Positions 17,610 through 25,976 of a stretch of 64,000 bases of DNA are shown piece after piece. Source of the DNA: CAKSQF01 sp964568425. GTDB taxonomy: Bacteria > Bacillota > Clostridia > Oscillospirales > CAG-272. Under the pieces are notes generated by a model that saw nothing but the letters and a program-made list of their open reading frames with translations, did not search any database and was not told the DNA's origin. Numbering within the stretch: position 1 is the stretch's first letter; each line of letters begins with the position of its first letter. The translations under genes and the position numbers were made by a program. The stretch spans positions 1 through 64,000 of the forward strand of contig CAZMPO010000012.1 of NCBI GenBank assembly GCA_964568425.1. The letters are read 5' to 3'.

Positions 17610-18782
17610 TCAGAAATAGCTGACCTTTATGCGTTTGCCCATCTTTTTCAGGCACTTGGAGAGCTGTTCAACAAGATTCATTTTTATATTAAAGTTGATT
17701 GGAAGATTGGGGTTTTGATGTGCGGGGTTGACCGCTCTGCCGACAAAGAAGTTTATATCGGTCGCATCCTCAAAGAGCATACGGCAGATCATGGACGCGC
17801 CGTCATGGCTGTAGCCCCACTTTTCGTAGAGTTCGTTTGCACCAAGCGAATCGTTTGCGTATTCAATGACCTTGTTGATCGTGATCACACCCTCGGTCAC
17901 AAGGTCGACACCTTCGATCTCGGCTGTCGGGGGAACATCGCTCTGCTCGAATTTAAGGCTTGCGTGAAGGGGCTTGCCGAGATATTTCGCGGCGATCGTC
18001 GAGGTCGTGCCGCCGCAGACGATATGCTTTCCCTCTTTTGAGAAGAAAAGCGACATCATGCGATCGCAATCATCGGGATTACGAGGCGGACCAAAGAGAA
18101 TGTTGACAGGCTCGCGTCGGCGTATCCGCACGACGCACGCGGTCGCGTCATCGCCCGGATGATGCGCATACTGCTTATCGCATTCGTCGATCAGCATGGT
18201 GGAAAGCGTCTTTGCGGTATATCCGACATGCACGAGCACCTTCATAAAATCGGCGATATCTTCAATGCGCCAACCGAAATTGTAAGCGATTCCGATGCCC
18301 GCATGCGGACAGCCGTCGCTCATTGCGACGAACACATCGCCCTCGCGCAGTCTCACGGTAGATTTAAGTATGATCTTTCCGTCGATCGACAGCTCGGTCT
18401 TCGGATAATCGACAGGCTCGCAGTTTCTGATCAGGATGACATTCGGGTTGTCATACTGAATGATCTCGGCGGTCGAATTCTCGATCAAATGAATGATGGT
18501 AAAGGTCGAATAAGCAACACCGCGGACCTTGCATATCGGCAATGTCTGTGCGATGGTCGAGACGCACTCCTCAAGCGGAAGTCCCGCCGCGACCATCGTT
18601 GATATGATCTTTGATGTCAGTGTCGAAAGAATGCTCGCCTTAACGCCGCTTCCGAGCCCGTCGGCAAGCACGATTATCGTAGAATCATCGCCCTGCTCAA
18701 TAATGTCAACATGGTCGCCACAGAGCTGTTCACCCTCGTGATTTATGCTTTTCCAGCCGATATCGGCACAAAGATTATTCAT
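17610..18782 (-). CDS. SpoIIE-type PP2C protein phosphatase
   Basis: Serine/threonine phosphatase of the SpoIIE/PPM family, 390 residues. Metal-binding motifs are GDHVDI, LADGLGSG and, further on, AMSDGCPHAG and HPGDDATACVV. The last 170 residues are a separate region not recognised. The start overlaps the sensory hydrogenase gene by 8 bases, which implies translational coupling. This pairing of a PAS-containing [FeFe] hydrogenase with a PP2C phosphatase is a known layout for group C sensory hydrogenases, so it probably passes a redox or H2 signal by dephosphorylating a protein. The target is unknown. Confidence 0.87.
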   Translation of the reverse strand: MNNLCADIGWKSINHEGEQLCGDHVDIIEQGDDSTIIVLADGLGSGVKASILSTLTSKIISTMVAAGLPLEECVSTIAQTLPICKVRGVAYSTFTIIHLIENSTAEIIQYDNPNVILIRNCEPVDYPKTELSIDGKIILKSTVRLREGDVFVAMSDGCPHAGIGIAYNFGWRIEDIADFMKVLVHVGYTAKTLSTMLIDECDKQYAHHPGDDATACVVRIRRREPVNILFGPPRNPDDCDRMMSLFFSKEGKHIVCGGTTSTIAAKYLGKPLHASLKFEQSDVPPTAEIEGVDLVTEGVITINKVIEYANDSLGANELYEKWGYSHDGASMICRMLFEDATDINFFVGRAVNPAHQNPNLPINFNIKMNLVEQLSKCLKKMGKRIKVSYF

Positions 18783-20448
18783 CGCTTATCGACTCCTTAA
18801 GCTTTGTAAGCGCGATCTTGGTCTCTGCCGCAGTCTCACCGAGAAGTGACGCGATCTCCTGGACGATGCGCATCTGCTTATCGACGACGCGATCGGCGAT
18901 CTCGACGGTCTGTCTGCTGATATTCTCCTTCTTCTCGCGCTGTGTCTCCTCATCGGTAACATCACGCAGGATGCAGACGAGCAATCGGTACTCTCTGTCG
19001 TACACGACTGTCTCCTCGACGTACTTGCCGTACTCGGCAAGATAGAAGCGTTTATCTCGCACGGGTCTTCCGCAATCGAGTACATCGACAAAATCGGTGG
19101 GATCGAGGACGCGGACGATGCTGTCGCCCATAACATCCGACGCGCGACGGAGATTTAAGATCTTAAGTGCCGCGCTGTTTATCTGCTGGACCTCAAGCTT
19201 TTCGTTGAGCACGATAAGCCCGTTCGGAGTGTTGCGAACGATCGTATCCGAGAAGCTCTCCGCCTTATCCTTAAGATATGGCAGACACATCGAGACCTCG
19301 GCCTTGCCTTGCAGAATGGCGATAGCCTTTGCGCGACAGCTGTCATAGCCGCAAGAGCCGCAGTTTAACTCATCGGACGGCTTGGTCTTGCCCATTTGGC
19401 GCAATGTTTCGGTTATCTGCTCCTCGGAAGGCATACCGAGCTTTCGGTCTATCGGGACAAAGGTCTTACGAAGAAGGAGCGGTTCGGTATGTTCGGTAAC
19501 AAAATCGTTTTTGCCGGCGAATCGCTCAACGGCAATAAAGTCCCTGATCGGCGCGTGGTGATGTTTTTCCATGATCGGTCCGCCGACACAGCTTCCCGTG
19601 CAGGCAGACATCTCGATAAAGCATTTATGTACCTTTCCTGCCGCGATATCGCAAAGAGCCTCGATGCAATTCTCGGTTCCGTCGATCGCCATGTATGTAT
19701 ACTCGGGATTCTTATCGGTGAGGGTCTTCAAAATACCGCCGGTCGTCGGGAAGAGGCGTGCTCTGCTGTAATCGTCGCTGTCGGGCGTCGTTTCGATGGT
19801 AATGTTCTCAGCCTTCAGCCATGCGGACAGCTCATCAAACGTAAGCACCGCGTCCACATAGCCCTCATAATACGATCCCTCATCCTTTTTGGCAACGCAA
19901 GGACCGACGAAAACGGTCTTGGCATTCGGAAATCTGCGCTTTATGTCGCGGCAATGTGCCTGCATGGGGGACAGGACATCGGCAAGATACGGCAGAGCGG
20001 TCGGAAAATGCTTTTGCACAAGCAGATTGATCGAATGACAGCAGGATGTGATTATGATATCGCGACCGCCCTCATTCAGCATTCGCTCATACTCTTTTTT
20101 GACGATGGTCGCACCGACGGCGGTCTCCTCAACATCGAAAAAGCCAAGCTTTTTGATGGCGTTTCGCATAGCGCCGATACCGACACCCTCGTAATTTGCG
20201 ACAAAGGAGGGGGCAAGGCTGACAAACACGGGGTCTGTTCCATGCAGAAGAACCTTTGCCTTCTCGGTCTCGTCCACTATCTGTTTCGCATCTTGCGGAC
20301 ATACAACGAAGCATCTGCCGCAAAGAATGCACTCATTGCCGATAATGTATGCCTGATTTCCCGAAAATCTTATCGATTTTACCGGGCAATGGCGAATACA
20401 TTTATAACAGTTTTTGCAGTTTGATTTTTTTAGTGTGAGGCAATCCAT
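18775..20448 (-). CDS. Sensory [FeFe] hydrogenase with PAS domain (group C, HydS-like)
   Basis: 557 residues. Two [4Fe-4S] ferredoxin motifs (CKNCYKCIRHCP, CILCGRCFVVCP) lead to an H-cluster domain with loops TSCCHSINLL, GPCVAKKDE and SACTGSCVGG, where the L1 proline of catalytic enzymes is replaced by His. Next comes a small four-Cys Fe-S domain (NCGSCGYDSC with a later Cys) and then a PAS domain (about residues 395-500). The C-terminal 50 residues look helical and have no kinase domain. This is the layout of H2-sensing group C hydrogenases. It is translated just before the SpoIIE phosphatase and probably controls it. Output to the nearby hydrogenase genes is likely but inferred. Confidence 0.9.
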   Translation of the reverse strand: MDCLTLKKSNCKNCYKCIRHCPVKSIRFSGNQAYIIGNECILCGRCFVVCPQDAKQIVDETEKAKVLLHGTDPVFVSLAPSFVANYEGVGIGAMRNAIKKLGFFDVEETAVGATIVKKEYERMLNEGGRDIIITSCCHSINLLVQKHFPTALPYLADVLSPMQAHCRDIKRRFPNAKTVFVGPCVAKKDEGSYYEGYVDAVLTFDELSAWLKAENITIETTPDSDDYSRARLFPTTGGILKTLTDKNPEYTYMAIDGTENCIEALCDIAAGKVHKCFIEMSACTGSCVGGPIMEKHHHAPIRDFIAVERFAGKNDFVTEHTEPLLLRKTFVPIDRKLGMPSEEQITETLRQMGKTKPSDELNCGSCGYDSCRAKAIAILQGKAEVSMCLPYLKDKAESFSDTIVRNTPNGLIVLNEKLEVQQINSAALKILNLRRASDVMGDSIVRVLDPTDFVDVLDCGRPVRDKRFYLAEYGKYVEETVVYDREYRLLVCILRDVTDEETQREKKENISRQTVEIADRVVDKQMRIVQEIASLLGETAAETKIALTKLKESISDE

Positions 20449-20477
20449 TAAAAGTTTTCCTTATTATTTGACAGGCT

Positions 20478-20717
20478 TTACACCTTTTGAAGTATGTTTT
20501 CCTTGAAAAATTCATCAACGCTTGTCGGAGTGACCGAGTAAAACTCGTCATCGACGGTCACGCAGACTCCCTGCTGACATTTGCCCATGCAGAATGTGCC
20601 GGCAAGCTCGACCTTATCCGCAAGATCGTTTTCCGAAACAAGCTCCTGAAGTCTTTCGACAACGCGACGCGAGCCTTTTATATGGCAGGAGGATCCGATA
20701 CAAATTGTGACTTTCAT
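20478..20717 (-). CDS. Thioredoxin-like [2Fe-2S] ferredoxin (NuoE C-terminal type)
   Basis: 79-residue protein matching the C-terminal thioredoxin-like ferredoxin domain of NuoE/HydC. Four cysteine ligands are present in CIGSSC and FCMGKC. It lacks the helical N-terminal part of full NuoE. It is found directly before the sensory hydrogenase and is probably an electron carrier for it. The start has no adjacent ribosome binding site: a good one (AAAGGAAAGGAA, 20754-20766) lies 36 bases upstream with a stable hairpin in between. Confidence 0.82.
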   Translation of the reverse strand: MKVTICIGSSCHIKGSRRVVERLQELVSENDLADKVELAGTFCMGKCQQGVCVTVDDEFYSVTPTSVDEFFKENILQKV

Positions 20718-20728
20718 TGTTGTTTGGC

Positions 20729-20752
20729 GATCCGCGAGTGTATCGCGGATCG
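20729..20752 (-). promoter_or_regulatory. Hairpin between Shine-Dalgarno and start codon
   Basis: Stem GATCCGCGA / TCGCGGATC with a short loop in the leader of the 79-residue ferredoxin gene. No T-run follows, so it is unlikely to be a terminator. It sits between the only strong Shine-Dalgarno sequence (20754-20766) and the ATG at 20717. Confidence 0.6.
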
Positions 20753-20821
20753 ATTCCTTTCCTTTGATTTTTAGTAATAATTCAATAAAAAAGCTTGATC
20801 AAGTCGATCCGACGATTTTGG

Positions 20822-21436
20822 TCAGATCTTTTTTCCGAGATAGGCAAGCGAAAGTGCCATATTCTCGTACACGACGGAAATTCCGTCGGGAATCTCAAGG
20901 CAGGTGGGCGCAAAGCACCACACGCCCTTGACGCGGCAAGAAATGAGCCTGTCGCATACCGTCTGTGCGGCGTCCGACGGGACGGTTATTATGCCTATCT
21001 TTACATTATGCTCGCCGCAGTAACCGTCAAGTGCGGTCATCGGAAGTATCTGTTTGCCCGACGCGCTGATCTGCGGTTTTGTCACCGAAATATCAAATGC
21101 CGCCGACACATCGATCCCGTATTCCGAGAAGCCGCCGTAATCGAGCAGAGCCCTGCCGAGCTTGCCCGCGCCGACTATAACCGCGGTCATATGTGAATCG
21201 CCGTGCAGATAGCTTTCGATCGTCTCGATAAGCTCTCTGACATTATAGCCGATCTTCGGTCTGCCTGCGCCGCTGACCGAGGCAAGGTCCTTGCGGACCC
21301 TGACCTCGCCCATGCCGAGCTCTTTGGCAATAACGGTTGCCGAAACATTCTCGGTGGTATCTTCGATGCTTTTCAGATAGTTAAGATAACTCGGAAGGCG
21401 ACCGATTGTCGCCTTCGAGACCTCGGGAGATCTCAT
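20822..21436 (-). CDS. rex: Redox-sensing transcriptional repressor Rex
   Basis: Dimeric repressor that senses the NADH/NAD+ ratio, 204 residues. N-terminal winged helix (about 1-80, with VSATVIAKELGMGEVRVRKD) and a Rossmann domain with VIVGAGKLGRALLDY. C-terminal swapped helix present (NMALSLAYLG). Its position inside the fumarate/hydrogenase block suggests it controls that block and other fermentation genes by NADH level. Its ATG overlaps the stop of the preceding membrane protein gene. I could not find a clear Rex operator (TTGTTAA-N4-TTAACAA type) in the intergenic regions of this window. Confidence 0.94.
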   Translation of the reverse strand: MRSPEVSKATIGRLPSYLNYLKSIEDTTENVSATVIAKELGMGEVRVRKDLASVSGAGRPKIGYNVRELIETIESYLHGDSHMTAVIVGAGKLGRALLDYGGFSEYGIDVSAAFDISVTKPQISASGKQILPMTALDGYCGEHNVKIGIITVPSDAAQTVCDRLISCRVKGVWCFAPTCLEIPDGISVVYENMALSLAYLGKKI

Positions 21437-21756
21437 TTGCTTGCGGCGTCTCTTTCTTCATCGAGTTTCTTGTTTCTGAAATAAAGTCCCGCATCGATGG
21501 AGATCTCGATGAAGTTCAGCACATAGAAGAAGAAACTGAGGTAGAAGAGAAATCCGCTTTGGTCAAGAGCGATAAGCTGGATCGCCTTGCGTGCAATGCC
21601 GAAAGCGTAACCGATAAGAAGGAACACCTCAAAGAAGAGAGATTTACCCTTCGCAGTACGCGATTTAAGCGATTTTGCGATGGAGATCGGCCACGAAAGG
21701 CCGAAGCAGAAAATTGTAAGTGCTTCAAACAGATCAAGAAGCATGTCGAGTGTCAT
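21433..21756 (-). CDS. Small integral membrane protein of unknown function
   Basis: 107 residues with about three hydrophobic segments (near residues 8-25, 42-62 and 68-90) and a charged C-terminus (FRNKKLDEERDAASK). The ATG has a strong AAAGGAA site, and its stop overlaps the rex start, so it is a real coupled gene. The pattern of aromatic and small residues is slightly PQ-loop-like, but I do not recognise the family with confidence. It sits between fumarate reductase and Rex; it is not an obvious FrdC/SdhC anchor because no haem-ligand His is seen in the segments. Confidence 0.6.
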   Translation of the reverse strand: MTLDMLLDLFEALTIFCFGLSWPISIAKSLKSRTAKGKSLFFEVFLLIGYAFGIARKAIQLIALDQSGFLFYLSFFFYVLNFIEISIDAGLYFRNKKLDEERDAASK

Positions 21757-21789
21757 GATATTATTCCTTTCACTTTTCAGCGGAAAAAG

Positions 21790-23397
21790 TTAATTTTCCG
21801 ACGTTTTGCGTGTATAATCGGGGAGGAGCATCGGAGAGACGCGATCGGTGACAACGCCCGCAGCCTCACGCTCCGAGTCAAATCTTGCGATATGATCGAG
21901 GGTCAGCTTACAGATTGTGACATCCTTCGAATGCGTGCCCGCATTTTTGCCGGCACTTCTGCCGAAAACGATGATATCGAGCAGAGAGTTGCCCATCAGT
22001 CTGTTTCTGCCGTGGATACCGCCGACAGCCTCACCCGCGACGTAAAGATTTTCAACATTCGGGGTCATGCCGTCAACGTTTATGTCTATACCGCCGTTCT
22101 GGTAGTGAAGGGTCGGATAAACAAGGATCGGCTCTTTTCTGATATCGATGCCGTAGTTTGCAAACATACGCATCATTGCGGGAATACGCTTTTCGATGGT
22201 TCCCTCGCCACCGATCATCTCGATCATGGGCGTATCGAGCCAAACAGCCTTGCCGCTTCCTGTTTCGACGCCCTCGCCGTGATCGGAGCACTCTCTTATG
22301 ATACCCGCAGCCGCGACGTCACGCGTCTCAAGCGGATGCATGAATACCTTGCCGTCTCTGTTGACGAGCTTTGCGCCGAGAGATCTGACCTTCTCGGTAA
22401 CAAGCGCGCCGAAGATCTGCTGAGGATATGCCGCACCCGTTGGATGGTACTGGAGCGTATCGGCATAAAGAAGCTTTGCGCCGACTCTGTAAGCGAGCAC
22501 GAGTCCGTCTGCGGTCGCACCGTAGTGGTTGGAGGTCGGGAAGCCCTGATAGTGCATTCTTCCCGCGCCGCCTGTTGCGATTATGACAGTCTTTGCTCTC
22601 GCGACGAGCAGATCGTGGGTCTCCATATTCATGAGGACCGCACCTGCCGCTCTGCCGTTTTCGTCAAGGATAAGCTCGACTGCCGAGGTAAAATCAACGA
22701 CCGGGATGCCGCGGTTCAGCACCTCATCACGCAGTGTACGCATGATCTCCGCGCCCGAGTAGTCCTTAGCGGCATGCATACGCTTACGGGATGTTCCGCC
22801 ACCGTGAGTTGTGACCATAGTGCCGTCGGGTGCTTTATCAAACTCAACGCCGAGATCTCCGAGCCACTTGATCGCCTCGGGAGCATCGCATACGAGCTTT
22901 GCCAAAAGGTCGCGCTTTGCGGCAAAATGTCCGCCGCCGAAAGCATCGACAAAGTGAATGGCGGGCGAATCGTTCGGCTTATCGGCAGCCTGAATGCCGC
23001 CCTCCGCCATCATCGTATTTGCGTCGCCGATACGGAGCTTGGTAACGATCATTACCTTTGCGCCCGCGTTGTCTGCCTCAATAGCGGCAGACGCGCCCGC
23101 GCCGCCGCCGCCGATGATCAGGACATCGACATCGTAATCGATCTTTTCAAGATCGACATCGGATGCCTTGATCCTACTGTGTGCGGACAGCATATCGCAA
23201 AGCTCATGAGGAACGCTCTCGCCTTTATTCGGGCCGAATTTCAGTTCGGTAAACTGACTTTTTCTGTAATCGGGATGATACGCCGCGAGCAGTGCATCCT
23301 TTTCGTCGGCAGTCATTCGCGCGGGCTCGTAAGCAACATTTGCCTCTCTTGCCGCCGCGACAGCCTCAAGTGACTTTTCAAATTCTTTTGAATACAC
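21790..23397 (-). CDS. frdA: Soluble fumarate reductase flavoprotein subunit
   Basis: FAD-containing catalytic subunit, about 535 residues, of the succinate dehydrogenase/fumarate reductase family. After an unusual N-terminal extension of about 90 residues comes the FAD motif GGGGAGASAA, then HPTG, PTLHYQNGGI and GIHGRNRLMGNSLL with the active-site His and Arg residues. The residue that carries covalent FAD in classical Frd/Sdh (SHT) is Asn129 here (ANTMMAEGG; numbering from the ATG at 23403), so FAD is predicted to be non-covalent, as reported for methanogen thiol:fumarate reductase. The GTG at 23397 has better spacing (8) from GGAGG than the ATG at 23403 (2). No membrane anchor genes follow. 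Confidence 0.88.
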   Translation of the reverse strand: MYSKEFEKSLEAVAAAREANVAYEPARMTADEKDALLAAYHPDYRKSQFTELKFGPNKGESVPHELCDMLSAHSRIKASDVDLEKIDYDVDVLIIGGGGAGASAAIEADNAGAKVMIVTKLRIGDANTMMAEGGIQAADKPNDSPAIHFVDAFGGGHFAAKRDLLAKLVCDAPEAIKWLGDLGVEFDKAPDGTMVTTHGGGTSRKRMHAAKDYSGAEIMRTLRDEVLNRGIPVVDFTSAVELILDENGRAAGAVLMNMETHDLLVARAKTVIIATGGAGRMHYQGFPTSNHYGATADGLVLAYRVGAKLLYADTLQYHPTGAAYPQQIFGALVTEKVRSLGAKLVNRDGKVFMHPLETRDVAAAGIIRECSDHGEGVETGSGKAVWLDTPMIEMIGGEGTIEKRIPAMMRMFANYGIDIRKEPILVYPTLHYQNGGIDINVDGMTPNVENLYVAGEAVGGIHGRNRLMGNSLLDIIVFGRSAGKNAGTHSKDVTICKLTLDHIARFDSEREAAGVVTDRVSPMLLPDYTRKTSEN

Positions 23398-23410
23398 GGT
23401 CATATCCTCC

Positions 23411-24085
23411 TTATTTCTCTATTTCTCTGGTATTGTAAAGTTCTTTAAGCTCAGAGATCGGCTTATCCATAAGAGCCTCGATAAGCTCGGTAAAGGTGCC
23501 GTCGCTTATCTCTTTTACGCGATTTTCGAGATGCTCGGACGCGGGTGCGAGATACTTGCCGTTTATTCTGCGAGCGAGCATTGCGACCTGCGGATGAGAG
23601 ATACCGGCAGGGCAACGCGAGGAGCAAACTCCGCACATTACGCAGTCGAAGGACTCCTCGGCGCACTTATCGAACTCACCGCGCTGTGCGTATGCGATAT
23701 ACTGCATTACGTTCAGCTTCTGAGTACAACTCTTTGTGCAGGCGTTGCATCCGACGCAGGCGTAGATCTCGGGATAAAGCTGCATCATGATCTGCTGTGT
23801 AGGCTTTATTTTTTCGATATCGTATATCTGCTTTACAAGCGGGAAAAAGGGGAGAGTTGCGACATACATATCATTTTCGACCTTGGTCTGACATGCAAGG
23901 CAGGTATGAAGCGTTCTGTCGCCCTTTATACGGTAGATCGTAGCACAAGCACCGCAGAAGCCGTTACGGCATCCGCATCCACGAACGAGCTGATAGCCGG
24001 CATACTCCATCGCACGCATGATAGTAAGATCGTCGGGGACGCTGTAGCGTTTACCGAACAGATAAACATCAACCATATTTTCCAT
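23411..24085 (-). CDS. frdB: Fumarate reductase iron-sulfur subunit
   Basis: 224 residues, FrdB/SdhB fold. N-terminal [2Fe-2S] ferredoxin domain with CGCRNGFCGAC and a later CLAC, then two cluster motifs CVGCNACTKSC and CVMCGVCSSRCPAG. A C-terminal tail of about 60 residues continues past the last cluster. It should pass electrons from an external donor to the flavoprotein encoded 13 bases downstream. In methanogen TfrB the subunit is fused to an HdrB-like domain; here that domain is separate, in the same operon. Start chosen at 24085 because AGGAGGA lies 9 bases upstream; it does not overlap the FlxA-like gene. Confidence 0.88.
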   Translation of the reverse strand: MENMVDVYLFGKRYSVPDDLTIMRAMEYAGYQLVRGCGCRNGFCGACATIYRIKGDRTLHTCLACQTKVENDMYVATLPFFPLVKQIYDIEKIKPTQQIMMQLYPEIYACVGCNACTKSCTQKLNVMQYIAYAQRGEFDKCAEESFDCVMCGVCSSRCPAGISHPQVAMLARRINGKYLAPASEHLENRVKEISDGTFTELIEALMDKPISELKELYNTREIEK

Positions 24086-24102
24086 TTTACAAAATCCTCC
24101 TA

Positions 24103-24936
24103 TCAATATTCGTCGGGAAGCTCGTCAAGCTCATCGAAGCGGAAGACGGGACCGTCTTTGCAGACATATTTTGACCCGACATTGCATCTTCCGCATTTGC
24201 CGATACCGCACTTCATACGAAGCTCGAGCGTTGTATAGATCTGTGTTTTATCAAAGCCGAGCTCGATAAGTCCGGCAAGAGTAAATTTGATCATGATCGG
24301 AGGTCCGCAAAGGATGGCGACCTTATCGGTCGAGAAGGCAAGCTCCTTGACATAATTTGGAACAAATCCGACATGTCCGTCCCATTCGGGCTGTTCGCGG
24401 TCGATAGTCAAATGGACATTCACACCGGCATCTGTTGCCCATTCATCGATGATCTCCTTGTAATCAACAAGATCCTGCATTGAGCGTGAGCCGTAGACGA
24501 TATCGATCTTACCGTATCTGTCGCGATAGTGGCGGCAGTAATTGATGACCGAGCGAAGGGGCGCAAGTCCGATACCGCCCGCGATAAAGAGCATGTCCTT
24601 GCCGGCAAACTCGGTATCTACCGGGAAGGGTCTGCCGTACGGGCCGCGGATGGTGATCTGCTGACCGATCTCCATCGCGTGGAGCCAATCGGTGACGCAT
24701 CCGCATTTTTTGATCGAAAATTCCATAAACTCGGTATTTGTCGGGGATGATGTTATCGAAAACATCGCCTCACCGACACCGGGCATCGAGAGCATCGCGC
24801 ACTGACCGGGCATATGCTCAAAGGGCTTTTTGCCGTCGGGTGTTACGACTCTGAAGGTCTTAACATCGGGGGTATCTATGCGAATATCGGTAACAGTGCC
24901 GATATGAGGCATAAGCGGATCGTTTTTCTCAAACAT
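24103..24936 (-). CDS. FAD/NAD(P)H-binding oxidoreductase subunit (FlxA-like)
   Basis: 277 residues. Ferredoxin-NADP reductase fold: an FAD domain with FSITSSP, an NAD(P) domain with FIAGGIGLAPLRS and CGPPIMI, and a C-terminal [2Fe-2S] site CGIGKCGRCNVG plus one more Cys. This is the architecture of AsrB, SH1gamma and FlxA, which take electrons from NAD(P)H. The start is the ATG at 24936, eight bases after GGAGG; the upstream GTG overlaps the binding site. The reading frame overlaps the preceding Fe-S gene. In this operon it should be the NADH entry module for the Hdr-type complex. Confidence 0.88.
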   Translation of the reverse strand: MFEKNDPLMPHIGTVTDIRIDTPDVKTFRVVTPDGKKPFEHMPGQCAMLSMPGVGEAMFSITSSPTNTEFMEFSIKKCGCVTDWLHAMEIGQQITIRGPYGRPFPVDTEFAGKDMLFIAGGIGLAPLRSVINYCRHYRDRYGKIDIVYGSRSMQDLVDYKEIIDEWATDAGVNVHLTIDREQPEWDGHVGFVPNYVKELAFSTDKVAILCGPPIMIKFTLAGLIELGFDKTQIYTTLELRMKCGIGKCGRCNVGSKYVCKDGPVFRFDELDELPDEY

Positions 24937-25960
24937 TGTTGTCACCTCCGAGTTTTTTCATGACCTTTACGATATTCATTCCTATCGGACATTTTGCAAG
25001 GCATCTGCCGCATCCGACGCACGAGAACATTCCGTCATTATTCTCGGGATAGTACACAAGCTTATGCATAAAGCGTTGACGGAAACGCTCGAGCTGTGTA
25101 AGTCGTGGCTGACCTGCGGACATTTTGGTAAATTCCGAGTACATGCAGGAATCCCAACAGCGAAGTCTCTTGACACCGTGACCGGTATTAAAATCCTTTA
25201 TGTCATAGCACTGACATGTCGGGCAAACATATGTACAGCTTCCGCATCCGAGACAGCTCTCGGACAGCTCCGCCCACTCGGGTGCGGAGAAAAGCTCTGC
25301 GGTCTTGCCTGCGCCGAAGCTCTCGGTCGACAGATCGGCAAGCGGAAGCTTTTCAAGTCTTTCCTTGATCTGTGCCTTTTCGGGGGCAATTTCTTCCTCA
25401 CGAGCGTCCTCGGTGATCGATCCGACAGCTGCAAGCAGTTTCTCGCCCTTTTCGGTATTTGCTCTCATTAAAAGCGAGCTGTCGGTCATCCAGCAAGCAA
25501 CATCGCCGCAGGGCTCGGACGCATCGATTCCGAATGCGCCGCAGAAGCAGGTCTCGCGCGGACGCGAGCAAGCAAGCGACATAATAACACCGTGCTCGCG
25601 GCGATTTTTATAATAGCTGTCAACGGGCTCGGACAGAAATACATTATCAAGAACATCAAAACTGCGCACATCGCACGCGCGGACGCCGAAAACGACGAAA
25701 TCAGCGCGCTCGACTCTGGTATCGATCAGCTCGATATTCTTGCCCTCTACCCTAAACTCCATCAGCTCTTCGGACTGAGGGAAGAAAAGATCTTTTGCGG
25801 ATCTTGATGTATTAAGCGTGGTCGAGAGCATCTTGCCGTCCTCCCATTTTTCTAAAGAGGAGGCTCTGCCGTTATCGATGGGCATAAAAAGCTCATAGTT
25901 TTCATTTATTGCCGAAAAGAGGTCATTCAGTTTATCGGCGGATATTTTACGCATTGTCAT
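24929..25960 (-). CDS. Two-[4Fe-4S] iron-sulfur subunit (Flx/AsrA-like)
   Basis: 343 residues. The N-terminal 210 residues resemble the hydrogenase/sulfur reductase beta or AsrA family; the C-terminal part has two cluster motifs, CLGCGSCTYVCPTCQC and CVGCGRCLAKCP. It lies between the FlxA-like gene and a second Fe-S subunit, with overlapping or near-contiguous frames, matching the FlxB/FlxC pair of Flx-Hdr clusters. Role: electron relay between the NADH-oxidising flavoprotein and the Hdr part. Which of FlxB or FlxC it corresponds to is not assigned here. Confidence 0.82.
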   Translation of the reverse strand: MTMRKISADKLNDLFSAINENYELFMPIDNGRASSLEKWEDGKMLSTTLNTSRSAKDLFFPQSEELMEFRVEGKNIELIDTRVERADFVVFGVRACDVRSFDVLDNVFLSEPVDSYYKNRREHGVIMSLACSRPRETCFCGAFGIDASEPCGDVACWMTDSSLLMRANTEKGEKLLAAVGSITEDAREEEIAPEKAQIKERLEKLPLADLSTESFGAGKTAELFSAPEWAELSESCLGCGSCTYVCPTCQCYDIKDFNTGHGVKRLRCWDSCMYSEFTKMSAGQPRLTQLERFRQRFMHKLVYYPENNDGMFSCVGCGRCLAKCPIGMNIVKVMKKLGGDNNV

Positions 25961-25976
25961 ACTGATTTTCCTCCCT

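Noticed and set aside
19396..20424. A 342-codon plus-strand frame opposite the sensory hydrogenase
   Set aside because: Antisense shadow without motifs.
21406..23373. A 655-codon open frame on the plus strand opposite the fumarate reductase flavoprotein
   Set aside because: It is the mirror of a clear catalytic gene; it has no recognisable domain and no ribosome binding site. Long antisense frames arise here from the codon pattern.
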